Of a stretch of 64,000 nucleotides of DNA, positions 34,368 through 46,560 are shown one piece after another. The first letter of the stretch is position 1. Every line of letters begins with the position of its first letter. This DNA is from Tupaia tana (lineage: Eukaryota; Chordata; Mammalia; Scandentia; Tupaiidae): contig JAKSZU010000008.1 in the NCBI GenBank assembly GCA_026018925.1, forward strand, positions 60,535,027 to 60,599,026, written 5' to 3'. Below the pieces are notes generated by a model. That model worked only from the letters and a program-made list of their open reading frames with translations, did no database searches and was not told the DNA's origin. The translations under genes and the position numbers were made by a program.

Positions 34368-34546
34368 AAAATTATTTTATTTAACTTTATTCATTCATTT
34401 ATTTATTTCAATTTGACCGCGCCGGGGGGGGGGGGGGCGGAGAGAAAGAGAGAGAGAAGAGAGCAAGCCCCCAGGTCCGGGACTCAAACGGTAGTCGGCC
34501 ATGTGGGAGTCCAACACCCCTAATCACCAAGCCACCTGCCAGCCCC
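34368..34546 (-). mobile_element. Type B SINE with internal poly-G run
   Basis: T-rich tail, AATTTGACC, then CGCGCC and 14 G (34424-34437) where other copies have AGAGAGGGACAG, GA run, B box complement GGGACTCAAACGG and head ending CACCTGCCAGCCCC. Confidence 0.8.
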
Positions 34547-34799
34547 GTATACTACTAGTATTGTATCTGTCGGGGATGGTATTGGTGGGTGCTGAATGCA
34601 TTGCAATGCAGTGTTTTCAGAATGTAATTGTATGCAGGTGAACTGGTCTACTTATTCCTAGGTATGTTTTCCTAGATGTTGGAGTGGTGGTGGTAGATAA
34701 GAACAGAAACTGGCTTTGTGTCTTTAACCTCATTTATTTGCATATTATTTCTCATATTATTGAGGTTTAATCAGTATTTCTGTATTATGAATTGGACTC

Positions 34800-34905
34800 C
34801 CAATATTTTTCAATCAACGAATATCTTTGGAGAACCTGCACTGTGCCAGGCACCCTATGTTGACTACACCTCGATCTCATTCAGAAGCACTATTTCTAGT
34901 GATTT
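34800..34905 (-). mobile_element. Possible L2 fragment
   Basis: TTCAATCAACGAATATCTTT followed by GAACCTGCACTGTGCCAGGC resembles the reverse complement of the L2 3' terminus. Confidence 0.4.
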
Positions 34906-35204
34906 TTAGGCTGCAGGAGACAGTTAACTTTTATTTAAAAATATATCGATTAAATACTGTCATGGCAGAATGGAATTAGATCACGGTTTTGTGGAAGAGA
35001 CAGGTATATTGGAGATTTTCTAAAGGGCATAGTTATATGGCACTACAAAATGTGATTGACTTGTCATGAGAAAAATGAACAGGATTTTGCCAGAAGTCAA
35101 GGAAGAAATAGGGTGGATGCTTTTAGACAAAGAAATAAACATAAACAAAAGCAGAAACACAGGAGAAAATGCAAAACGTGTTTGAGAAATATAAGTAGTT
35201 CTGG

Positions 35205-35410
35205 GGTCAGGGGATAGTATAACAATAACACAATGAGACCTAGATGGGGAGATCCTAGGTTTACTTCCTAGGACTTCTCTGTCACACTGGGCATGGGCAT
35301 GCCCTTCATCTGGGTAGGCTGAGACTGGGGGGTGAATCATGGCATAGGACCCTGTTGGAGGTTCCTGTCTGTCTGCTTCTACCTCTTTTTTTCCTCTTAT
35401 GGAAGAAATA
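35205..35410 (+). mobile_element. Type C SINE (tRNA-7SL composite)
   Basis: Head GGGGTCAGGGGATAGTATAA, a B box remnant, CACTGGGCATGGGCATGCCC, GGTAGGCTGAGACTGGGG (7SL-like) and the conserved CCCTGTTGGAGG before the CT-rich end and A-rich tail. Confidence 0.6.
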
Positions 35411-37028
35411 AATTAAAAAATTTAAAAGAAATATAAATAGTTCTTTTTAGTTGGGATATAGAATTTGGAGAAAGTGTATAGTTTGAGATAATACTAGATA
35501 TACGGATCAAAAGAAATTGTGGAGTTATTTGATAAAACGTTTCTTACTTAGCAAGGTCAGCCTTCCTGAACTTTTCTGGATCCATGCATGTGGAACTAGA
35601 CCTTTTCCTTTTACTCACCCTTTTCAATTACACAATGTCTCAGACTGAGCCTCATGGTTTCTTTGGATCCATTATGTTTCATTGATTTGAGCCCTGATTT
35701 CCCCCCCTTTCCATGGCTATCTTATATTTAAGACTCTTTGTTTTATGGCATATTCTGTTTTGAGCCATTGAGATAGCTATATGCCAAAAAGATTTCCCTC
35801 CTCCAAATTACTTTCTTATGTCCATCTCCATATTTCTGTTCAACTCATATAATGTTCCCTATTATACATAGATACCACACTTTAAGTGTTTATATAAATG
35901 AAGTAATTCAACAAACTAAGTCTATTACAACATGGTATGTACTATGAATCACTGTTTTATGATGTTCTACAAATATTCAATCCAAGACATTCAGTGACTC
36001 ATCTGTAGCATAAGGCTTGTACTATGCAGACATTTCAGAACTAGATCAAAAGGTAGCCTGTCAGCAAAGCCATCATTGCTTCAATTGCTCTTTCATTAAA
36101 GTCAGTGGGACAGACATTGATAAAGAAACTCTTCTGCGTTGTCTTTGAAGAGGTTCAATTGAGTTGAGGTTGAGAACACTATACTAATGCTTTGTTTTCC
36201 ACTAGGAAAGAACAATCTCTTCACCGACTTCTAGGGTTATCTCTACAGAAATGTGTCCAGCAATTTCATTCTTTTCTCCTACTCCTCTTTTCTTCATGTC
36301 GACTTTATTGGACAGTCACTCTGTCAGAAACTTGGCAATTTGTACAGCTTTATTTAGCCAATCAAGGAAACCTACTGACTAGATTAAAAATCAGGATTCA
36401 AAGTTACTGTTAGTATAGCGTTTACAATACACATACTCAAAAACACAAGTATGTATTTATTAAAGTATTTTTTTGTGATTTAAAATAAATTATGTGTAAT
36501 ACATAAGCTTGTTTTAATTACACTTTTAACCAACTATTAAATGGGTGTGACTTCCCTTCTGGCATGCTCGAGGTAAGTATACTTGAGTATATGATTTACT
36601 TTCTAAAATTGTAATATCCTCTAGTGATCTAACACATACATATTTTGGTCATCTTCACTAAAAAAATAAAGACTAAAATAAAATACCATTATGAACTTCT
36701 CTCTTTTTATCTATGTAAATTATTAATGAATGATTATACAAATAGTAAAAATCTCTACTTTAAAATGCCTTATGTATTTCATTAAATAAAATTGTTTGGC
36801 TACATCAGTATACATGACTTTTCATTATTCAGAAAATGTTGGGCATAATCACCATGCATTTTAATTTGAAGTGGGATGAATCTACAGCTTTCAAAATCTA
36901 TTAGAACCAGATGCTGTGTTTTGTTTTAAAGGACCTAAACCAGAGCTGACTAGTAGAGATATAATGTGAGCAACATATATCATTTTAAATTCCTAATGGC
37001 AACATTAAAAAAAAGTAAAAGAGAAATA
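35411..37028. other. Unique AT-rich sequence, no gene seen
   Basis: About 1.6 kb without recognised repeats; no coding or RNA signal. Confidence 0.45.
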
Positions 37029-37036
37029 GGTAAACT

Positions 37037-37286
37037 CTTTTAGCTTTTTACCATAGGGTGCAAGTGCTCTCCAGAGAGAGACAGAAGAAAATAGTGAGAG
37101 GGGAAGTGAAAAATCACTCTCTGGGAGGATGGCTATACCACAATTCCTTCTTCATTCTCCTCTCAGACCTTGGGTACACAAACATACATGCCCAGTGTAT
37201 TGTTAAAGCTGCCAGATCCAGAATTTGAATAGCGGTTGGCCATGTCAGAGTCCAGTGCCTTGACCATTACACCTCTTGCTTACCCT
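37037..37286 (-). mobile_element. Old type A SINE with target-site duplication
   Basis: Diverged copy (TTTTTACCATAGGGTGCAAG to CACCTCTTGCTTACCC). GGTAAACT flanks it at 37029-37036 and 37287-37294. Confidence 0.8.
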
Positions 37287-37836
37287 GGTAAACTTATTTT
37301 TTGATAATAAAATTCATCAACCCTAATGTCTGAAAAATATTTTTTCAATTTAGAAGGAATATTAAAAAGCATTACTTAAGAGTTAACTTATTTTTTAATA
37401 CTAAATCTTCAAAATCAGTGTCTATTTTACACTTACAACGTGTGTATCTCACTTATATTAGCCTTTTTCCAAGGTCTTAGTAGCTCTTTGTGACTAGTGG
37501 TACCCTATTGGACAGCTCATGTGTAAATGTGGTTATTTGGGGGAAAATATCTTGGCAGGCTCTACTTTTGACTCAAGGGAATTTAGTTTCACTTTAATTG
37601 GGTTTAATCGTGGGTAGTGATCACAACATATTTTACAGTTGCTAGGTCAGCTAATGTATAGATGGAAGCCTGCACACCTAGCTTAAATTTAGTTTTCTTA
37701 TTTTCGGGTGAGATAAGAGTGTAATAATCTGTATCACAATTACCTCTCTTTTGTTACTTTGCCATTTTAAGTAACATAATATTTTATAAAGAAAAGAATA
37801 AAAGCTAGGTTCAGAGAATTTTGTCTTCTAAATTTT

Positions 37837-38108
37837 TCTTTTTCCTTTTTTGGAGAGGTTTTCGCTATAGGGCACGTGCGCTCACCAGAAAGACAGAGAT
37901 AGAGAGATAGAAAGCGAGAAATCCCCCCCCCCCCCCCCGCCCGGGCAGATGGCCACACCGCAATCCCTTCTCCTCCATTCTCCTCTTGGGATCTTGGGCA
38001 TGCATGCACACGCGCCCAGCGTGAGTTTAAGCAGCCGGGTCCGGGACTTGAACTGCAGTCAACTACATGGGAGACCAGCGACATGGCCATTATGCTAACT
38101 GCTAGTCC
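37837..38108 (-). mobile_element. Type A SINE (subfamily A2) with poly-C run and target-site duplication
   Basis: Full-length. The CACCCCCCAGGGGGG motif of the body has become a 16-base C run (37923-37938). B box complement GGGACTTGAAC. CTAAATTTT flanks it at 37828-37836 and 38109-38117. Confidence 0.9.
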
Positions 38109-38334
38109 CTAAATTTTGCTTTTGTCTTCCAAATGAGAAGAATAAACTGTAGTTAGGCCCAAGTAAATTTATTATATATATAAAAAATTTATATTCACTG
38201 GAGCAGGTGTTACATACTTTTTTTACTCTTCACTCCACAGATTAATTGTATTTTAATAATTTTTCTTATTTACCTTAGTCTCTATTTGGGCAGCAAAATT
38301 CATATTCTATTAACATTTTTCCTTAGTCCCAATA

Positions 38335-38354
38335 CACACACACACACACACACA
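38335..38354. repeat. (CA)n microsatellite
   Basis: About ten CA units just upstream of a type B SINE. Confidence 0.9.
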
Positions 38355-38360
38355 TATCTA

Positions 38361-38550
38361 TTTAAAATGATTATTTATTTATTTAATTTTATTTGTTATT
38401 ATTACTTTTTTTTTTTTTAATTTGACCAGAGAAAGATAGGGGGAGAAAGAGATTGAAAGTGAGAAAGCAAGCCACCAAGTCTGGGACTCGAACCACAGTT
38501 GTCCATGTGGGAGTCCAGCACCCTTAACCACTATATCACCTGCTGGTCCT
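38361..38550 (-). mobile_element. Type B SINE
   Basis: TTTATTTATTTAATTTTATT tail, long T run, AATTTGACCAGAGAAAG, GA run, B box complement GGGACTCGAACC and head ending CACCTGCTGGTCC. Confidence 0.8.
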
Positions 38551-38995
38551 TCCCAAAATATATTCTAAAAAGTATAACCAAAAACCAAAAAGTTGGTGCA
38601 TATTTACACCTTAAATCCAAAATGGGGGGAAAGTATACCTTTTCAAACTTTACTTCACAGCATCAGAATTAATAAATTAATACTTTTGTTAAGTGTTAAT
38701 GACTAGTTATTGCAAACACTTCAGTTAAATAAATTTAAATGATCTTAGATGATTTATTAAAGAAGAATATTTATTTAATTTAAAAAAGAATTATTTATTT
38801 AATTTAGCTTATTATTATTATTATTATTATTATTATCTAATTTGCTATAGTCAAATCCCCCAAATACCTATTATCTTCTGTTACATCAGCTACTCATGTT
38901 TTGTTTGTTTTTATTTAAACTTGCACTCATCACTGTACATCTTTACAGTGTTCAATAGGGTTTTTCCCCGCGTGAATACACAACTGTTCTCATGG

Positions 38996-39250
38996 TTTTT
39001 ATTTGAGAGATTTTTGCTACAGGGCGCGTGCGCTCGTCAGACAGACACAGACAGAGAGATAGAAAGCAAGAAATCACCCCCCAGGGAGGATGGCCACGCC
39101 GCAATCCCTTCTCCTCCATTCTCCTCTCGGGATCTTGGGCACACACGCACACGCGCCCGGTGTGAGTTTAAGCCGCCGGGTCCGGGACTCGAACTGCGGT
39201 TGACTACATGGGAGTCCAGCGACATAGCCATTACGCTAACTGCTGTTCCC
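38996..39250 (-). mobile_element. Type A SINE (subfamily A2)
   Basis: Near-consensus reverse copy: GATTTTTGCTACAGGGCGCG, body, GAGTTTAAGCC, GGGACTCGAACTGCGG, head ending CTAACTGCTGTTCCCC. CTCATGGTTTT and CTCATGTTTTC flank it as an imperfect duplication. Confidence 0.88.
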
Positions 39251-40034
39251 CACACTGCTCATGTTTTCATTTACCAGTATACCTCTTGATTTCTCGAGGC
39301 TCAGTGTCTATTCTTAGCAGTGTCTGTATCTCAGATTTATTTCCTCTTCTGTACTTTTGCTTCATCACTATTTATGTAACTAAATTAATTGGCTTTCTCC
39401 TCTGTTTTATAACCTGGACTGGGATAGAGAGATTTTATTTGCTATTTCTAACTCAAAGACACAGTTGGCATTCTAGAGTGAAAACTGTGGATTTGGTTTC
39501 CTTCCTAAATACCTCAGGAAAGGATAAGAGATTATCCAATGGACTTAGATTTGTGGAGAGAAAATGTTCGGGTTATTTCCTATTTTTGGGTGATCTTCCT
39601 TGTGTATCCCCCTCTCCCCTATGCATTCAGAACTCTTTTTTATTTTTTTCATTATAACGTAGTACGAATATGACTTTCTAGATTTTGAAGAGCTATTGAA
39701 ACTATTATACAGATTAATTCAAAAAATTTCCTTGTACCAAAATAGTACTTTTTTGGGGACAACAAAAGAGTAATTTTCTTGATGGCCCCTAAATTGCAAT
39801 ATTATGTATAAGTGTTTAGATTTAATCTTCAAGTGAGATTCAACAATTATGAATTCATAAAACACTAATGAATAAATCCTTGAAGATAGCAATTATATTT
39901 TATTTTTATTCATTATAAATTGAGATTTAAAGCTGAAGTGATGCAACGTACCTTGGTCCAATAAAAAAAAGTTATAACTAGGTTAAGTTCAAGATAATTT
40001 TCCAAAAACAAATGAAAAATTTGTTTACAAAAGT
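39251..40034. other. Unique sequence; last part may be upstream L1 remnant
   Basis: No gene seen. The 149-codon plus frame at 39208-39657 begins inside a SINE head and runs through T-rich DNA. The last bases join smoothly to the L1 at 40347 once the SINE is removed. Confidence 0.4.
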
Positions 40035-40043
40035 AGGTATCTG

Positions 40044-40306
40044 GGGAACCAGCAGTTAGCGTAATGGCTATGTCGCTGGACTCCCACGTAGTCGACCGCG
40101 GTTCGCGTCCCGGACCCGGTGGCTTAAAACTCACGCCGGGCGCGTGTGCATGCGTGCCCAAGATCCCGAGAGGAGAATGGAGGAGAAGGGATTGCGGCGT
40201 GACCATCCCCCCTGGGGGGTGATTTCTCACTTTCTATCTCTCTGTCTCTCTCTGTCTGTCTGGCGAGCGCACGCGCCCTATAGTGAAAAATCTCTCCAAA
40301 AAAAAG

Positions 40307-40337
<31 letters not shown>
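40044..40337 (+). mobile_element. Young type A SINE (subfamily A1) inside an old L1
   Basis: Nearly consensus: GGGGAACCAGCAGTTAGCG, GGTTCGCGTCCCGG, AAAACTCACGCC, body and CT run, with a long A tail broken by one G. AGGTATCTG flanks it at 40035-40043 and 40338-40346. Confidence 0.93.
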
Positions 40338-40340
<3 letters not shown>

Positions 40341-40346
40341 TATCTG

Positions 40347-40800
40347 TGGATGTTCATAGCAGCTTTAATTATTATTAGCTAAAGAAATATTTGCCAACAA
40401 ATATTGCCAATAAAATAGAGTAGTATATGCATATCATAGAATACTACTTAACAATACAGACAAAAATGATTTACTAATATACACAAACATGGATGTCTCT
40501 ATGGTTTTACATTGAGTGAAAGAATAATACATATTCCATAATCAATTCTTATGAATTTCTAGAACAGACAAAACTAATATGTGTGACATAAATCAGAAGA
40601 GGAGCTGCCTATAGGAGTTGGAAATTGACCACCAGGGGGAGGTGAGAGAACTTTCTAGAGTAAGGGAGATATATCTTGATTGGGGTGCTGGTCACATGGG
40701 TGTGTTCAGTTGCTGATGCATCCGGTTGTATACTTAATACCTGTGCATTTTGCTCTGTGTAAATTATTATGTAGATTGTCCAAACAGAGGTAAATGTTAA
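40347..40800 (+). mobile_element. L1M-type 3' end
   Basis: TGGATGTTCATAGCAGCTTT, AGAATACTACTTAACAATA, ACATTGAGTGAAAGAATAA, TCTAGAACAGACAAAACTAA, TATATCTTGATTGGGGTGCTG and TTGCTCTGTGTAAATTATT follow the order of old L1 ORF2 end and 3' UTR. Non-coding remnant. Confidence 0.75.
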
Positions 40801-42102
40801 CAAGCTTTCAATAATATAAGAAAAAACATCAGCCAGGAAGGAGAGAGATGTGAAAAGGAATGCAAAGCTGAAGGGAGAAGTAGAGGCACTTGCAAATTCA
40901 AGGGAATATTGACTCTGAATTTCAAAAAATAATGATAATATGATTATCAACAACATGGAAAAGAGAATGAATTATGTGTTATCCAGAAATCAGCATTTTA
41001 TTCTGATTCAGGAGCTATGAGGTGAGCGAACACAGGAGTAGCAGAGGAGGTTGTTTGTAGGGAATAGTACTGTGGAGGGTGGCAGGAGCACACGAGAGCA
41101 TTGCTTTTCAGTAAACAGCCTGACTGGACTAAGATATCATCTAAAACAGTTTATGTGGGTGAGGGACTTAGAAACTGCTCAGCAAAATACTTCTGACCTC
41201 AAGTTCTTTGGTAATGCTGCAGTTATTTGAAGACTTGACTTCTCATGGCTTCCATGATATTTCACTCACATGGTGCGAGTTACCATCAAGCAGACTTAGT
41301 CCTCCCCTGTCTGGGCCTGGGCCTGTTCATGGCTGAATGTTCTCACTACATGGTGCCTGGCTGCCCACATAGTGAGCAACCTAAGAAAACAGGGCAGATA
41401 CTACAATGTCATCTCTTACCTAGCCTTATATGCTACATTCCTTAATTTCCTCCACATCCTGTTAGTTGCATAAATGCTCTGTCTAGCTTTATTCATTATG
41501 GGAGAGAAGGCATAGCAGTGTGAACACCAGGAGTCAAAAAAAGACTGAAAGTCATACTGGAAGTTGTCTACCACACTCCATACTTATTCAGGCTGCCTTA
41601 CTTACTACGCCATTTTCATATCCAAACTTTAATGACTTCTATTGGTGCACTTGGATGAATTATTTTACAGTGTTACTTATAAAGAATCAAAATAGAAATG
41701 TTAGTTTCTCGAAAGCTATTTAAAAGGCTTAAATTATCTAGTCAAACCATCTAATTTGTTATATATTATGAATCCAGTTGTCTGTAAACTAGGACTGTGT
41801 AAGTGGTTGTAACTTAAAAAGACTACTTCCTATGTTGATCAAGGGAACTCACTTGGGCTGTGTGTTTGGTGTTTCCTCTGAGTAGTCTAAGAATCACGTG
41901 GTATCAGAATGGGGACTTCTGTTGGAAGGGCCATTTCTTTTGAATCACATTGTATGTATTTTGGAGCGATTCTCTTATTTAGAAAGGTGTTAATTTGAAA
42001 CTATGATCGTAAGAGAATCAGAGATCACTCAGCAACATGAAATTTAGGGAAGGTAGAAAGGATTGATATTCTTTCTTCAAGATTCATTTCTATTTTTTTA
42101 TT
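40801..42102. other. Unique sequence; no gene recognised
   Basis: 41190-41440 (CTTCATGGCTTCC-like, GCGAGTTACC, CTGGCTGCCC) has the texture of an ancient DNA transposon or LTR but could not be assigned. No coding signal. Confidence 0.35.
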
Positions 42103-42120
42103 CCAATACTCCATAATTCT

Positions 42121-42395
42121 TTTTCTGTTTTTTTTTTTTTTTTTTTGAGAGGTTTTCGCTATAGGGTGCGTGCGCTCGCCAGACAGACAGAGAGAGACAT
42201 AGAGACAGAAAGCGAGAAATCACCCCCCAGGGGGGATGGTCACACAGCAATCCCTTCTCCTCCATTCTCCTCTTGGGATCTTGGGCATGCATGCACACGC
42301 GCCCGGCGTGTTTTAAGCCACCGGGTCTGGGACGCGAACCGCGGTCGACTACGTGGGAGTCCAGCGACATAGCCATTACGCTAACTGCTGGTTCC
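42121..42395 (-). mobile_element. Type A SINE (subfamily A1) with 18-bp target-site duplication
   Basis: Near-consensus reverse copy with TTTTAAGCC and GGGACGCGAACCGCGG. CCAATACTCCATAATTCT flanks it exactly at 42103-42120 and 42396-42413. The perfect duplication implies recent insertion. Confidence 0.94.
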
Positions 42396-42413
42396 CCAAT
42401 ACTCCATAATTCT

Positions 42414-43860
42414 AAGTGAAATGGTATTTCACTGAGTTCTCTTTCATTGAGAAATAGTTGATATTATGATTGCTATTAAAGTTGGGGAAGATTTACTGTT
42501 TGTGTCACGCTATTGGAATTACAGGTTTGATAAGGCGAGAGTTATCTAAAGATTTGACTTCACGTGGCTTGGTCTTGGAACATGTTAAATTCTGCAAGTC
42601 CACATTTTTTTTTTTTTAGAAAGTTGTAATTTCAATTTTAAATTCAGTGGAAACCAAAATAATTAGGGTACAGCATATTCTTTCTCACAGTAGATTTTAG
42701 AAACATGCAAATGAGGCACACTATTTTCCATGGTTGTTTGATTTTCATCTGGGTGTTTTGAATTTAATGAGATTTTCCTCATTTGCTGACCAGTAAGCCA
42801 ACACCATGTTTTACTGTGAAAGGATTTTTTTTCCTTTCTACTAAGCACAATTATCAACTGTAAGATACATGTTGCAGTTTTGTGATGAGTAAGAACCCCC
42901 TCCTCCAATCCAATGTAAGTTTTTTTCTTCTTCTTGCTAGGACAAAACCAATTCTTCCAGTCATATCATAGCCTAGAGATATATTATTTCTGTGTCAGGA
43001 ATCCATTGCAAAAACAAACAAACAAAAACCATGAAGTTCTTTTATGGAACTGAAACAGTTCCTGTAGGTAGGAAGTGTAAGACGTATTGCCATATGCTGT
43101 TCTCATCCTGTGGCCCTCAAAACTGTATCAGTTGAAATTTCAGCATGTACCTCCATGCCTCTGCTACAGCATTTTTCTGAAAACTGAAGAGATCAATGAT
43201 ATCATTATTTTGACTAGAGATTAAAGACCATTCCTTCTAGAAGAGATAAGAAATAGGACTGTTAAATCCTGAACTGTGTTTCCATAGAAATTTAGTTTAA
43301 TAGGTGTCATGTGGAGAAAAAAAAAAAAGTGTTGTCCTACAAGTTTGGAGAATTATGAATCTGTACGTAAAGTTATGCAGTTTCTTTACTGCAGTTTATC
43401 ACAGGGTACATGATGAACATGCATCACCAGAAGGGGATATATTTTATGAACCCAAAATTCAGGGAGACTTTTTTCCTAGAGGAAAAAAAGGAGAATGTCA
43501 TGAAGATAGTGTCTATAGAATAACTATGGAAAACAGTTTTCTAGATATGTTTCATTTATTGCAAACTGAAGTTTGTCTTGGTTCTTGATATTCTTAGTCA
43601 AGGAGTTGACCTATAAAAAGTGGATATTATAGACCATGCAATTTCCACCACTACCTCCCTAATTCTAAAGGGAAGGCAATATTTGATATGTTAATTAGTG
43701 ATGGAGCAGAATATAATATGCCTTAGTCTAAAATTAGGCATAATTACTTCTATATATAAGATATTGAACGTAGTTTGCTCACTGCCTAAGCTGGCGTTAA
43801 ATGCGTTGAGAATTTGAATTCCCTTTTATAGGCTATGTACCTCAGTAACATTTAAAATAT
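42414..43860. other. Unique sequence, no gene seen
   Basis: A 94-codon plus frame (43304-43588) contains an A run and no recognisable domain. No repeats were identified. Confidence 0.4.
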
Positions 43861-43864
43861 ATAT

Positions 43865-44050
43865 AGAATGAGTCATCTGGGTTTACTCTATGCCAGCCAG
43901 TGGGCTAAGAGCTTTACAAACATGAACTCATAAATGCTGATGACATTGTGGCTTAAAGAGGCTGAATAACTGGTCCAGTGTCCCACAGCTAGAGCATAGT
44001 GAAGTGGGGACTCAACCCCAGCTCAGTCTGATTTCACATGAGCTCCTAAC
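43865..44050 (-). mobile_element. MIR element
   Basis: TACTCTATGCCAGCCAGTGG, GCTAAGAGCTTTACAAACAT, TGGCTTAAAGAGGCTGAATA, CCCACAGCTAG and GGGACTCAACCCCAG form a clear MIR reverse complement through the core and tRNA part. Confidence 0.8.
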
Positions 44051-44162
44051 TACCTCCTGGAAAACACAGGCTGGGGGAGAATACTAATAATTAGTTATCA
44101 GATCTCATTAGCAAAAGAGCATCCTGAATTATTTGAAAGTAATGAGATCTCACCTAAATCTT

Positions 44163-44408
44163 TTTGATGTTGTACTTTTTTTTAGGGAGAGATTTTTGCT
44201 GTAGGGCATGTGCACTCACTGGAGAAGCAGAGAGAGACAGAAACAGAAAGCGAGAAATCACACCCCATTCTCCTGCATTCTCCTCTTGGGATTTTGGGCA
44301 TGCACACACATGTGTCCGGCATGAGTTTCAAGGCTCCCAGTTTGGGACTTGAACTACCTTTAGCCGTGTGGGAGTCGAGCAATGTAACCATCACACCATC
44401 TGCTAGTT
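44163..44408 (-). mobile_element. Type A SINE, diverged, with target-site duplication
   Basis: TTTTTTTAGGGAGAGATTTT to ACACCATCTGCTAGTT, with a shortened body. GATCTCACCTAAATCTT (44146-44162) and GATCGCACCTAAATTTT (44409-44425) flank it. Confidence 0.85.
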
Positions 44409-44859
44409 GATCGCACCTAAATTTTTAAAGTGATGATAATTAGAACATAAGAGTGCAGACACTCAGAATTTTATCTTTGGAATGTCATTGGCTTTAGTGT
44501 TAGTGCTCAGAGAGTAAATATTATAAAGAATTAGATAAAGTTGATATAAGACAGATGTTTCTAAGCAAATTGTTTTAAACATATCAAGTATATAAACATA
44601 TACTTTATCAGAATTTTTTCTTATTTTATTACTTTATTATTTTTTATTTCATTTTCTTTTATACATTCAATCACATTATTTAGCTTAGTAAATGAATATT
44701 CCAACTTGTGAACATTTATCCCTTGTCTGGTTGATAAAACTATAAAATTATCTTCAACAGATAATAGCACATTTCTTTATCCCACTAATGTTTTGCCTCT
44801 CTATTTTCCTTTTAAATGTCCTTCCTCAGACTCTTTCACACATACTATGTCAGGTGTTC

Positions 44860-45265
44860 ACATCCATTTTCCGTGTTTCTATATCCTTTAGTCAATCAGT
44901 ATCTTCACAGAGTGCGGACACTCGGTATATATTAAGTGGGGAATACAATGTCTCTCCTTCGTAGCCTGACTTCCTTCACTCAGCAGTAAATCTTCCATAT
45001 TCTTCCACTTCCTGTAAAAAAGCCATGATCTTGTTTTTTTGGCTGAATAGTATTCCATAGAGTATATGTGTCACAGTTATTTAATCCATTCATCTGTTCG
45101 TGGGCAATTGGGTTGGTTAATGACATAATGGTTAATGACATTAATGTCTTAGAATTGTGCCGCAATAAACATCGATGTGCAAGCACTTTTCCGATTAAGA
45201 ATTCTTCTGTCCTTTGGGTAGATACCAAGAAGTGGGATTGCTGGATCATATGGTAGTTTTATTTT
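44860..45265 (-). mobile_element. L1 3' end fragment
   Basis: GGCTGAATAGTATTCCATAG, TTAATCCATTCATCTGTTCG, GTGCCGCAATAAACAT, TTTGGGTAGATACCAAGAAG and TGGGATTGCTGGATCATATG are the reverse complement of the well-known L1 3' segment. Non-coding remnant. Confidence 0.85.
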
Positions 45266-45347
45266 GTGAATTTACCAGGTTGGCATTCCTTGGAAAGGCA
45301 TTATAGTGGAAAGAGTCCTCTAAACTTGTTTTCAAACTGGGAATATC

Positions 45348-46101
45348 ATTTTTTAATATTTTTGGAGAGGTGTTTGCCATAGGGCGCGTGTGCTTGCCAG
45401 ACAGACAGAGAGAGACAGAGAGACAGAAAGCGAGAAATCACCCCCCAGGGTGGATGGCCACGCTGCAATCCCTTCTCCTCCATTCTCCTCTCAGGATCTT
45501 GGGCATGCATGCATACGCACCCGGCGTGAGTGTTTTTTTTTTTTTTTTTTTTTTGGAGAGGTTTTTGCTATAGGCGCGTGTGCTTGCCAGACAGACAGAG
45601 ACAGAGAGACAGAAAGCGAGAAATCACCCCCCCTCCCCCCAGGGAGGATGGCCATGCCCCAATCCCTCCTCCTCTGTTCTCCTCTCGAGATCTTGGGCAC
45701 GCACGCACACATGCCCGGTGTGAGTTTTATTTATTTATTTATTTATTTTTTGGGAGAGGTTTTCACTATAGGGCGCATGTGCTCGCCAGACAGACAAAGA
45801 GAGACATAGAGACAGAAAGCGAGAAATCACCCCCCAGAGGGAATGGCCACGCTGCAATCCCTTCTCCTCCATTCTCCTCTCGGGATCTTGGGCACGCACG
45901 CACACGCGCCCAGCGTGAGTTTTAAGCCACCGGGTCTGGGACGCGAACCGGGGTCGACTACGTGGGAGTCCAGCGACATAGCCATTACGCTAACTGCTGG
46001 CTCCCCCTGGTGTGAGTTTTAAGCCAATGGGTCCGGGACGCGAACCGCAGTCGACTACGTGGGAGTCCAGCGACATAGCCATTACACTAACTGCTGGTCC
46101 C
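45348..46101 (-). mobile_element. Composite type A SINE cluster: three bodies, two heads, one outer duplication
   Basis: Three type A 3' bodies (about 45362-45530, 45550-45716, 45752-45915) and two tRNA-like heads (about 45918-46008 and 46012-46101) all lie on the minus strand. GGGAATATC flanks the whole at 45339-45347 and 46102-46110. The inner SINE is separately defined. Open frames through here are SINE shadows. Confidence 0.88.
45729..46008 (-). mobile_element. Inner type A SINE (A1) nested in a type A SINE
   Basis: A complete copy with an (ATTT)n-type tail, body, TTTTAAGCC, GGGACGCGAACCGGGG and head ending CTGGCTCCCC. The 12-bp repeat GGTGTGAGTTTT, itself SINE sequence, flanks it at 45717-45728 and 46009-46020. 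This proves insertion into an earlier SINE. Confidence 0.93.
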
Positions 46102-46431
46102 GGGAATATCTTTTTAAAAATAATTTTTATGATAATTTCCAGTTTATATATAGTTGTATATATTTGTGGGGTATGGTGTGGTTTTTCAAATCATGTATAC
46201 AGTGTGTAAAAATCAAAGATAGAAACATATTCAGCATCTCCAGCCTTTGTCATCACGTTACGCACATTCAAAATCCTTGCTATTGGTTTTGTTTTAGACA
46301 GGTATATTAAATTGTTACCAATGTTCTTTACTGTGGTAAAAAAACAAAACGAAACAAAACACAGAAAAAAGTCTCTAGGGTTTTTCAATTGCTATTCTGC
46401 CATTTACTTCATCTTCTATTTTTGTCTTTTT

Positions 46432-46560
46432 TTTTTTTTTAACCTCTTTGGAGCCTGAATTTCCTTCTATTTAAAATGGGTAAAGTAGTATGCATTTCAT
46501 AGGATTGCTATAAAATTAAATGAACAAACTTACATAAAGCACATAGCATAGGAAATATTA
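46432..46560 (+). mobile_element. MIR fragment
   Basis: AACCTCTTTGGAGCCTGAAT, TTTAAAATGGGTAAAGTAGT, CATAGGATTGCTATAAAATT and AAATGAACAAACTTACATAA match the MIR core and 3' part. Confidence 0.75.

Noticed and set aside
39208..39657. 149-codon plus-strand open frame
   Set aside because: Starts within a SINE head and continues through T-rich non-coding sequence; no domain or splice context.
40044..40130. tRNA gene candidate in SINE heads
   Set aside because: A and B boxes are present but the cloverleaf is not intact and the sequence continues into a SINE body with an A tail and target duplication; these are tRNA-derived SINEs, not tRNA genes.
45390..45925. Long arginine- and phenylalanine-rich frames
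   Set aside because: Entirely within nested SINEs; translated repeat sequence.
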